A stretch of 54,745 bases of DNA, taken from the NCBI GenBank assembly GCA_020630575.1, contig JAHDBD010000030.1, positions 1 through 54,745 of the forward strand, written 5' to 3'. The DNA is from Bernardetia sp. (GTDB taxonomy: Bacteria; Bacteroidota; Bacteroidia; Cytophagales; Bernardetiaceae). The stretch's first letter is position 1. Each line of letters opens with the position of its first letter. Below the pieces are notes generated by a model. The model was not told where the DNA came from and made no database searches. It was given only the letters and a program-made list of their open reading frames with translations. Made by a program: the position numbers and the translations under genes. Positions 36,131-43,118 of this stretch are shown in pieces.

Positions 36131-36156
36131 TGGTTCAAGCGTCGACGCTTGAACCA
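36131..36156. repeat. 26-bp perfect palindrome in the argD-argF' gap
   Basis: TGGTTCAAGCGTC followed directly by its reverse complement, with no loop, filling half of the 53-nt gap. It shares the half-site GTTCAAGC with the third hairpin of the 83-bp repeats. Confidence 0.92.
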
Positions 36157-36166
36157 GCAATAAAAA

Positions 36167-37297
36167 TTAAGATAAAATTTTATGCAAAGCCTTTATAAAA
36201 GGTTCAAATTCAGAATAAGAAATAGATAATGGTGGCAAGACACGTAAAACATTTGGATTAGAAGCCGAACCTGTAAAAATATTGTGTTCATAAAGTAATT
36301 TTTGGCGCAACTCTTTGATAGGAAATGGCATTTCAATTCCTAACATCAAACCTCTTCCCTTTACTTTTTTGACTAAAGAAACTTTTGCTAAATCTTCTAT
36401 TACCTTTTTACTAACTTCATTTACGTTTTCTAGTAAATTCTCACTTTCCAAAACTTCCAAAACTGCCATACTTGCAGAACACGCCAAATGATTTCCACCG
36501 AAAGTAGTTCCTAACATTCCATGCTGTGCTTCAATTTTTGGGTTAATTAAAACGCCACCAATAGGAAAACCATTGCCCATTCCTTTTGCCATCGTAATCA
36601 AATCAGGTTGAATATTTGTCCATTGATGAGTAAAAAACTTCCCACTTCTACCAAAACCACTCTGAATTTCATCAAGAATTAGCAAAGAATCATGTTTTTT
36701 GCATTGTTCTTGTAAAAATTGAAGATAATCCTCACTAGCCATATCCAAACCTCCAACGCCTTGTATTCCTTCCAAAATAACGGCACAAACATCTTTTTGA
36801 GAAAGAGCTTCCAGTAATTGTTTTTCATTATTTAATTCTACCCATTTTACTTCAAAATTATTTTCATTAAGAGGAGCAGAAAGTTTAGAGTTATCGGTAA
36901 CATTCAAAGCTGCTGCCGTTCTGCCATGAAAGCTATTTTTGAAGGCAATTATTTTTTTCTTTTTGGTATGAAAAGAGGCTAATTTTAGCGCATTTTCATT
37001 TGCTTCTGCGCCACTATTACACAGAAAAAGGTTGTAATCTGGATAACCACTTTGCTCTGTCAGTCTTTTGGCTAATTCATTTTGGATAGGAATATCTATC
37101 GAATTTGAATAAAAACCAATTTGAGAAAGTTGGTCAGAAATACGTTTGACATAATGAGGGTGGGAATGACCAATAGAAATAACACCATGACCACCGTACA
37201 AATCAAGGTATTTTTCGCCTTCATCGGTATAAATGAAAGCTCCTTTTGCCGAAGTTGGAGAAAGTGTATATTTGGGATAAACGTCGAATAAATTCAT
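36167..37297 (-). CDS. argD: Acetylornithine aminotransferase
   Basis: A class III PLP aminotransferase of 376 residues that converts N-acylglutamate semialdehyde to N-acylornithine. YLDLYGGHGVISIGHSHP (about 30-47) starts the fold, and NSGAEANENALKLA binds the PLP phosphate. LLILDEIQSGFGRSGKFF carries the PLP aspartate, and the Schiff-base lysine is in ITMAKGMGNGFPIGG (about 237). GTTFGGNHLACSAS completes the family blocks. It belongs to the arg operon, with palindromic spacers on both sides. Confidence 0.94.
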   Translation of the reverse strand: MNLFDVYPKYTLSPTSAKGAFIYTDEGEKYLDLYGGHGVISIGHSHPHYVKRISDQLSQIGFYSNSIDIPIQNELAKRLTEQSGYPDYNLFLCNSGAEANENALKLASFHTKKKKIIAFKNSFHGRTAAALNVTDNSKLSAPLNENNFEVKWVELNNEKQLLEALSQKDVCAVILEGIQGVGGLDMASEDYLQFLQEQCKKHDSLLILDEIQSGFGRSGKFFTHQWTNIQPDLITMAKGMGNGFPIGGVLINPKIEAQHGMLGTTFGGNHLACSASMAVLEVLESENLLENVNEVSKKVIEDLAKVSLVKKVKGRGLMLGIEMPFPIKELRQKLLYEHNIFTGSASNPNVLRVLPPLSISYSEFEPFIKALHKILS

Positions 37298-37325
37298 GAG
37301 TTTTTAGAAAAAATGTTTTGTATTC

Positions 37326-37407
37326 CTCGTTCAAGCATTTGCTTGGACGCTCTTTTTTGCAAGCATATGCTTGCGAAATTATAAGCACAAGATAGAATCT
37401 TGCGCTA
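37326..37407 (+). repeat. 83-bp palindromic repeat, copy 2 (argC-argD gap)
   Basis: Inverted partner of 32822-32904 with the same three hairpins. The differences are about six substitutions and one 1-nt gap. Confidence 0.92.
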
Positions 37408-37417
37408 GAATATAGAA

Positions 37418-38449
37418 TTAGAAATAATTAGCCTTAAAAGCAAGTCCAGTTTCTTGTGGAAAATCAAATTGTAAATTCATATTTTCAATCGCTTGACCTG
37501 CTGCGCCTTTCAAAAGATTATCGATGCAAGAAGTAACAAGAATTTTATTATTAATTTTTTGAACATGTAGAAGGCAATAATTTGTATTTACAACCTGCTT
37601 CAAATCAATTGGTTGTTTACTAATTTTGACAAAAGGAGCATCTTTGTAGAAGTTTTGATAGATAGAAATAATTTCTTTTTCAGACGTATTTTTATCTGAA
37701 TTTTCATCCAAAGTAACATACATACTTGCAAAAATTCCTCTTGTGAAATTTCCTCTTAGTGGTAAGAAATTGACTTTTCCTTCAAAATTTTGAGATATAT
37801 CTTTTAAACTTTGCTCAATTTCTCCCAAATGTTGATGAGAAAAAGGTTTGTAAATCGATACGTTTTCATTTCTCCAACTAAAATGAGTGGTTTCTAAAAG
37901 TGATTGTCCTGCGCCTGTTGAACCTGTCAGCGCATGAACATGCCATTCTTTTATAGTTGGAAAATGCTTTGTTAAAGGCAAAGTTCCTAATTGAATAGCT
38001 GTTGCAAAACAACCAGGATTAGCGATATAACTACCCTTTTTGATTTTTTGAGCATAAATTTCAGGCAAACCATAGACAAACTCTAATTCTTTCTTTCCAT
38101 TATTTACTTTCAATGATTTATCTTTATTCAATCTAAAATCATTACTCAAATCTATAATTTTGGTAGTTTCAGAAAACTGATTTTCTAACAAAAAACGAGT
38201 AGAATTTCCATGTCCCAAACACAAAAAGACAATATCAATTTGAGGATTTACTTTTTGAGAGAAAACTAAATCAGAGTGAAATAAATCTGTATGAATTTCG
38301 CTGATTTTTTTGTCAGAATGAGAGTGACTATATACAAAATCAATTTCTGTATTTGGATGATTGATAAGACAACGCAAAAGTTCGCCAGCTACATACCCAC
38401 TTCCTCCAACGATTCCGACTTTAATTTTTTTGATTGTTTTATTTTCCAT
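37418..38449 (-). CDS. argC: N-acetyl-gamma-glutamyl-phosphate reductase
   Basis: An NADPH-dependent reductase of 343 residues. The N-terminus KVGIVGGSGYVAGELLRCL is the Rossmann nucleotide loop. FLCLGHGNSTRFL is a conserved block. The catalytic cysteine is in ANPGCFATAIQLG (about residue 145), and HALTGSTGAGQSLLE follows. It reduces N-acylglutamyl phosphate to the semialdehyde. Its start lies one nucleotide after the argG stop, so the two are surely co-transcribed. Confidence 0.94.
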   Translation of the reverse strand: MENKTIKKIKVGIVGGSGYVAGELLRCLINHPNTEIDFVYSHSHSDKKISEIHTDLFHSDLVFSQKVNPQIDIVFLCLGHGNSTRFLLENQFSETTKIIDLSNDFRLNKDKSLKVNNGKKELEFVYGLPEIYAQKIKKGSYIANPGCFATAIQLGTLPLTKHFPTIKEWHVHALTGSTGAGQSLLETTHFSWRNENVSIYKPFSHQHLGEIEQSLKDISQNFEGKVNFLPLRGNFTRGIFASMYVTLDENSDKNTSEKEIISIYQNFYKDAPFVKISKQPIDLKQVVNTNYCLLHVQKINNKILVTSCIDNLLKGAAGQAIENMNLQFDFPQETGLAFKANYF

Positions 38450-38450
38450 T

Positions 38451-39707
38451 TTATTGTTGTGCTTTGCTTTGTACTTGATTAAAAATTTGAAGTGAGTTCC
38501 CTAGAATTTTTGTAAATCCTTTTACATCATCTCCAGACCAATTTTTATTCATTTCTCCATACTCTCCAAAATCCGATTTCATCAAATCAAAATCTGACTC
38601 AATTCCTTCAATTACAAAACGATAAGGAGCTAACTCAACAAACACTTTTCCAGTAACATTTTTTTGAGAATCTTCTAAAAACGTTTCGATATTTCTCATT
38701 ACAGGTTCAAAATATTGCGATTCGTGAATGAACATTCCGTACCAATTACTTAGCTGTTCTTTCCAATACATTTGCCATTTTGAAAGCATGTGTTTTTCTA
38801 AAGTATGATGCCCTTTGATAATAATACTTGCTGCTGCTGCCTCAAAACCAACTCTTCCTTTTATTCCAATAATTGTATCACCTACATGAACATCTCTTCC
38901 AATAGCGTATTTATTTGCCATACTTTCTAGCGTTTGAATGGCTTTTACTGGGTTCATTTTTTCATTATTAATGCCACAAATTTCTCCGTTTTCAAATTCT
39001 AAAGTAACTGTTTCGCTTCCATTATTTATAAGCTGACTTGGGTAGGCTTCTTCTGGAAGTGATTTGTGAGAAGTGAGCGTTTCTGCACCTCCTACACTTG
39101 TTCCCCAAAGTCCTTTATTGATAGAATATTTTGCTTTTTCCCAATCTAATTCAACGCCATGCGATTTTAAATAAGCTACTTCTTGCTCTCTTGAAAGTTT
39201 TTGTTCTCTAATCGGTGTCAAAATTTCTATTTGAGAAGCAATTAATTGAAAAACTAAATCAAAACGCACTTGGTCGTTTCCTGCACCTGTGCTTCCGTGT
39301 GCAATATAATCGGCTTTTATTTTTACTGCATATTCTGCTAATGCAATGGCTTGATAGGTTCTTTCTGCACTTACTGACAATGGATAGGTATTATTCCGAA
39401 GTACGTTTCCAAAGATTAAATACTTAATAATTTTGTCATAATATTCTTTGGTTACTTCTAAAGTTGTATGATGAACAGAGCCTAAATCGATAGCTTTTTG
39501 TTCGATAGCTTGAAGTTCTTCTTCTGAAAAACCTCCTGTATTTACGATTGCTGTATGTACTTCAAGATTTTTTTCGTGAATTAAATATTTGATACAATAA
39601 GAAGTATCTAAGCCTCCACTAAATGCTAAAAGGACTTTATTAGAGCTGATTGATTTATTTTGAGACATTTTTTTAGGAGATTTGAGGTTATTTTGATTTG
39701 TTTTCAT
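38451..39707 (-). CDS. argG: Argininosuccinate synthase
   Basis: A protein of 418 residues joining citrulline and aspartate with ATP. The PP-loop is VLLAFSGGLDTSYCIKYL (about 25-42). AHGSTGAGNDQVRFDL binds citrulline and aspartate, and LWGTSVGGAETL is another conserved block. The first ATG at 39707 overlaps the GNAT stop by 20 nt. A second ATG at 39668 (MSQNKSISSNK) would remove 13 Lys/Asn-rich residues without loss of the fold and is equally plausible. It is the second gene of the operon. Confidence 0.93.
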   Translation of the reverse strand: MKTNQNNLKSPKKMSQNKSISSNKVLLAFSGGLDTSYCIKYLIHEKNLEVHTAIVNTGGFSEEELQAIEQKAIDLGSVHHTTLEVTKEYYDKIIKYLIFGNVLRNNTYPLSVSAERTYQAIALAEYAVKIKADYIAHGSTGAGNDQVRFDLVFQLIASQIEILTPIREQKLSREQEVAYLKSHGVELDWEKAKYSINKGLWGTSVGGAETLTSHKSLPEEAYPSQLINNGSETVTLEFENGEICGINNEKMNPVKAIQTLESMANKYAIGRDVHVGDTIIGIKGRVGFEAAAASIIIKGHHTLEKHMLSKWQMYWKEQLSNWYGMFIHESQYFEPVMRNIETFLEDSQKNVTGKVFVELAPYRFVIEGIESDFDLMKSDFGEYGEMNKNWSGDDVKGFTKILGNSLQIFNQVQSKAQQ

Positions 39708-40383
39708 GATAGATTACATCTTTAAGTCGTGGAAATATGCTGATTTTGCGTTGTAGACGAAGGCTGCGAAGTTTGAGAAAACGGACAAAATTTTCCCATT
39801 TTTGTCGTTTTTCTTCAGGTTTTGAAGGAGCTTTGTAAGTAGCCAAATCGCACATCATACCTGTACAGAGGCATAATTTTCGTTCATTGCGTTGCAAAAT
39901 ATCGTAATTGACACAGCTTTGACAGCCTTTCCAAAATGCATCATCTTGTGTGAGTTCGGAAAAAGTAACAGGTTTGTAGCCTAAATCAGAATTGATTTTC
40001 ATGACAGCTAGACTTGTCGTAATTCCAAATAGTTTTGCATCAGGATATTTTTTCTTAGAGAGTTCAAAAATTGCCTTTTTGATAGATTTGGCTAAACCTG
40101 TTTTTCGATAATCTGGATGAACAATCAAACCCGAATTGACAACATATTTTTGGTCTTGCCACGTTTCGATATAACAGAAACCGACTACTTTTTTGTCTGT
40201 TTCTTGCCCTGTTTGATTGTCAAAAGCTATAATTGCTTTTCCTTCTTGCATTTTTTGCTGAATATAAATTGGGTCACGTTTGGCAATTCCTGTTCCTCGG
40301 GCTTTGGCTGCTTCCTCAATCATTTGACATAGCAAAGAACCATACTGCTGATGGCTTGCATCAGCAACTACTATTGATACCAT
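39688..40383 (-). CDS. GNAT acetyltransferase, candidate N-acylglutamate synthase (ArgA role)
   Basis: A protein of 231 residues and the first gene of the arg operon. The acyl-CoA site is SGLIVHPDYRKTGLAKSIKK (about 84-103), after VVGFCYIETW. The C-terminal third carries five cysteines in close order: C154 and C157 in GCQSC, C171 and C173 in CLC, and C178. This is a likely metal or redox site not usual in GNAT enzymes. No argA or argJ occurs in the operon, and the product of this step is needed by argB, so it probably makes N-acetyl- or N-succinylglutamate. From memory, related proteins in other Bacteroidota have been given this role. Confidence 0.78.
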   Translation of the reverse strand: MVSIVVADASHQQYGSLLCQMIEEAAKARGTGIAKRDPIYIQQKMQEGKAIIAFDNQTGQETDKKVVGFCYIETWQDQKYVVNSGLIVHPDYRKTGLAKSIKKAIFELSKKKYPDAKLFGITTSLAVMKINSDLGYKPVTFSELTQDDAFWKGCQSCVNYDILQRNERKLCLCTGMMCDLATYKAPSKPEEKRQKWENFVRFLKLRSLRLQRKISIFPRLKDVIYHENKSK

Positions 40384-40840
40384 AAAATAGAAAGAATGTA
40401 GAATAGAGAGTATGCTAAACTACCCAACAAAAAAATGGGTATAACAGAACTATATTCTTATTGAAATAAAAAGAGAAAGAAAATTAATGAGATTTTACAA
40501 ATACGATAATACGGACGAGGGAACGACAAAACACGTAGTTCTGTCAAAACTATATAGACGCACCAAGGCGAAAACGTCGTGAACGTTTTACGCTAGTAGA
40601 GCTGATTGAGATTTGCTCTTGTGAAGGATAATATGTGCAATAGTTTTTTGTCATTGATAAGACAAGGTTACAGTGTTTTTTTGTGAAATCAAAATTTATG
40701 CAAGAAATATGAATTATATTTTTGATATTTTATGAATTTAGAAGTATTATCCCTTCAGATTCACCTGATAAAAACAACTAATAAAAAATAATCGTACTAT
40801 TAAAATTGATTCAACTAAAAAAAATAATATCTTTAATCAA
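40384..40840. other. 457-nt divergent regulatory region of arg operon and sirtuin gene
   Basis: No gene is recognised. On the minus strand TAGTTTTG (40545-40552) is a possible -7 element for the arg operon, giving a ~155-nt leader. On the plus strand TATTTTTG (40717-40724) could serve the sirtuin gene. A hairpin with the stem AAAACGT/ACGTTTT lies near 40570-40594 and could be an operator or RNA structure. Confidence 0.4.
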
Positions 40841-41671
40841 ATGGAAAAACAAACCTTAGAAACCATCACAAACTGGCTCAAAGAAGCTAATGCCATCGTC
40901 ATTACAGCAGGCGCAGGAATGGGCGTAGATTCTGGACTGGCAGATTATCGTGGTCAAGACGGAGGGCAATGGGGAAAAGTAGAAACTGAAACTAAAAAAA
41001 CAGTTTTTGAAACCGTTAATCCTGCTGCATTTTTAGAAAACCCTGCTTATAGTTGGGATTTGTTTGGGAAACGAATGGAAGAATACGAAAATACGCAGCC
41101 ACATCAAGGCTTTTATATTTTGAAAAAATGGATTCAAAAGTTTGATTTAGATTATTTTGTCATTACTTCAAATATTGATTCTCACTTTCAAAAAGCTGGT
41201 TTTGAGGAAGAAAAAATTAGAGAATTACATGGTTCGTTGGCTTATTTTCAAAGCAGTGATAACAAGCTATCTGATAAAATTTGGAAAAATGAATTGACAG
41301 GAAAGCAAATTCAATTAGGAACTTATGATAATCGTTTTCCGAAGTGTCCTCATTCGAAAGTTATGGCTCGCCCAAATGTCTATATGTTTAGAGATGATAC
41401 GTTTGTAAATACTCGTACAAAAGCACAAGAAGAAAATTTCCAAAAATTTTTAGATAAAAATAAAGGAAAAAACATAGTTGTTTTTGAAATTGGCTCAGGT
41501 CCTCATGTACAGGCTGTCAGAATGAAAACACGCTTTTTGAAAACTAATTATGATGCAAAAATTGTACGTATTAATCCGAAAGATTTCAAGATAAAAGCTC
41601 CTCATATCGGAATTGATACAGGTGCTTTAAAGGCTTTGAATGAAATTGACTTATTCGTAGAAGGGGAATAA
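40841..41671 (+). CDS. Divergent Sir2-family NAD-dependent protein (no zinc ribbon)
   Basis: A protein of 276 residues. Sirtuin motifs are VITAGAGMGVDSGLADYRG (about 20-38) for NAD, ITSNID (N111, D113), the catalytic histidine about H130 in IRELHGS, and FEIGSGPHVQA. The whole protein has a single cysteine, so the four-cysteine zinc site of ordinary sirtuins is absent. The GAGMGVDSG form marks a separate bacterial branch. It may deacylate proteins or act on ADP-ribose chemistry. The neighbours give no clue, and the gene appears to be a single unit. Confidence 0.82.
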   Translation: MEKQTLETITNWLKEANAIVITAGAGMGVDSGLADYRGQDGGQWGKVETETKKTVFETVNPAAFLENPAYSWDLFGKRMEEYENTQPHQGFYILKKWIQKFDLDYFVITSNIDSHFQKAGFEEEKIRELHGSLAYFQSSDNKLSDKIWKNELTGKQIQLGTYDNRFPKCPHSKVMARPNVYMFRDDTFVNTRTKAQEENFQKFLDKNKGKNIVVFEIGSGPHVQAVRMKTRFLKTNYDAKIVRINPKDFKIKAPHIGIDTGALKALNEIDLFVEGE

Positions 41672-41853
41672 AAAAAATAGTGAAATTTTTCAATTATTTT
41701 TACCGAAAATAAAAACTTATTTTAATTGTGTTCGTTATTATATCAGATTTGCAAATCACATCAACCTGTATGATGAAAAATAGAGGAGCAGTAGCCGAAA
41801 AGCTCATAGAGTAGGCACATTTTTATCTGTTATTTTAAATTCATTTCATTATT

Positions 41854-41964
41854 ATGGCTAATAAACCAAGCACTCCGAAAACTGAAAAAGGCAAACAAAC
41901 ACCTTCTAAGCCTGTACCAGCTAAAAAAACTGAGAAAGCAGCTCCTAAAAAGGATAAAAAATAA
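41854..41964 (+). CDS. 36-residue Lys/Pro/Ala-rich basic peptide
   Basis: A very small open frame starting MANKPSTPKTEKGKQTP and ending in a KKDKK tail. Nearly a third of the residues are lysine, and there is no hydrophobic core. This composition recalls histone-H1-like or other disordered nucleic-acid-binding peptides. Support comes from its ATG 182 nt after the sirtuin stop, an intact frame and a strong terminator 22 nt after its stop. Function is unknown. Confidence 0.6.
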   Translation: MANKPSTPKTEKGKQTPSKPVPAKKTEKAAPKKDKK

Positions 41965-41985
41965 TCCCTTCATTTAAGGAAAATG

Positions 41986-42022
41986 AAAAAGACTTAGACC
42001 TAAAGAGGTTTAAGTCTTTTTT
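41986..42022. terminator. Bidirectional intrinsic terminator
   Basis: Stem of about 14 pairs (AAAAGACTTAGACC with GGTTTAAGTCTTTT, one G-T) with A and T tracts on both sides, between the small basic peptide gene and the convergent gene ending at 42026. Confidence 0.88.
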
Positions 42023-42025
42023 AAT

Positions 42026-42490
42026 TTAACCTAATACAGCTTGAATTTCTTTTATTAATTCTTCTAGATTTTCTATTTGTTTCACTCCAAATCGCTGACA
42101 AACAATATCTACATTTCCTTTTCGCCAATAACCTGTCGGACAACAAACAATTATATTATTATTTCTAGCAAAAAGTCCTAATTCTAACAAACTAATAGGA
42201 GCTTTTGAAGTAGGTGCAAAATAAAAAACAATCAAATCAGCTAGTTCTAAGGCATCTAATTCCCAAGTTACTTGTTCATTGAAATGAGAATTTTCAATAG
42301 TTTGTTCCCAAGAACTATCCCAGTCTTTTCTTCGTGGATTTAGAAAACAAAGATTTTCATTTTCTTTGAAATGAGAAATAATTTCTTGTTGCCAATCAAC
42401 AGCATTTCCCATATCTATACTTCCTGCTAGAAAAATGCTTTTTTGAGTTTGAGAGAGTTTGATTTTTTGAGGTGGATAGATTACATTCAT
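42026..42490 (-). CDS. Nucleoside 2-deoxyribosyltransferase-like protein
   Basis: A protein of 154 residues of the nucleoside deoxyribosyltransferase fold. IFLAGSIDMGNAVDWQ (about 19-34) is the nucleotide loop. NPRRKDWDSSW is the family block. QVTWELDALELADLIVFYF followed by APISLLELGLFARN holds the catalytic glutamate (in LLELG). CPTGYWRKGNVDIVCQRF completes the pattern. Members swap bases between deoxynucleosides or hydrolyse them. The substrate is not known. It starts 62 nt after the truncated hemoglobin gene, in the same direction. Confidence 0.82.
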   Translation of the reverse strand: MNVIYPPQKIKLSQTQKSIFLAGSIDMGNAVDWQQEIISHFKENENLCFLNPRRKDWDSSWEQTIENSHFNEQVTWELDALELADLIVFYFAPTSKAPISLLELGLFARNNNIIVCCPTGYWRKGNVDIVCQRFGVKQIENLEELIKEIQAVLG

Positions 42491-42552
42491 AGGTATTTAA
42501 AAAAAAGAGTTGTATGAAATATTTTAGGTTATGCAGAATGGAAGCATTTGCT

Positions 42553-42951
42553 CTAACTTTTTTTTCCATTCATATATTCCAGTTTTGACTGAAAAGTATA
42601 GGCAATAATTGACGCTCTTTGTTTGGCTTCTTCGGCTTTATTTCCTTCAAAAAGTTCATCAACTGTTCCGATAAATAAAGCAAGCCAGTTTTCAAAATGG
42701 TTTACGTCAATAGGAAGAGGAATATGTTTTTCAAATGGATTTCCTTTATAACCTCCTTCTCCAAACAAAATTCCATTCCAAAAACGGTACATAGTTGGCA
42801 AGTGAGATTCCCAGTTTACACCAGCAAAATCATTAAAAATAGGCGATAAAATCAAACTTTGATTTACTTTATCATAAAACGTATCGACAAGTAATTTTAT
42901 ATCTTTTTCGTTTTGAATGTCGTTTTTTAGTTCTTGTTTTGATGGTTGCAT
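42553..42951 (-). CDS. Group III truncated hemoglobin
   Basis: A heme protein of 132 residues with the compact 2-on-2 globin fold. The N-terminal helix segment is IKLLVDTFYDKVNQ. MYRFWNGILFGEGGYKGNPF is the E-helix region, and the proximal histidine lies in DVNHFENWLALF (about residue 75), as in other group III members. It may bind O2 or NO or act in redox sensing in the cytosol. It appears to be transcribed towards the deoxyribosyltransferase-like gene. Confidence 0.88.
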   Translation of the reverse strand: MQPSKQELKNDIQNEKDIKLLVDTFYDKVNQSLILSPIFNDFAGVNWESHLPTMYRFWNGILFGEGGYKGNPFEKHIPLPIDVNHFENWLALFIGTVDELFEGNKAEEAKQRASIIAYTFQSKLEYMNGKKS

Positions 42952-43047
42952 AAGTTTTTAATTGATTAGTTACTTTGCAGCAATTTCTATAAAATTAACG
43001 TGATTAAAAATAATGAATGTCATTGTTTATTTAAAAGATAACGAAAT

Positions 43048-43087
43048 AAAAAAATCCCTTCTCAAAATGAATTGAAAAGGGATTTTC
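43048..43087 (-). terminator. Intrinsic terminator of clpC
   Basis: A 15-pair stem with one mismatch (AAAATCCCTTCTCAA with TTGAAAAGGGATTTT) and a T7 run on the minus strand, about 32 nt after the clpC stop. Confidence 0.88.
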
Positions 43088-43118
43088 TACTTATATAAAA
43101 CGAGAGTTCAAATTTTAC

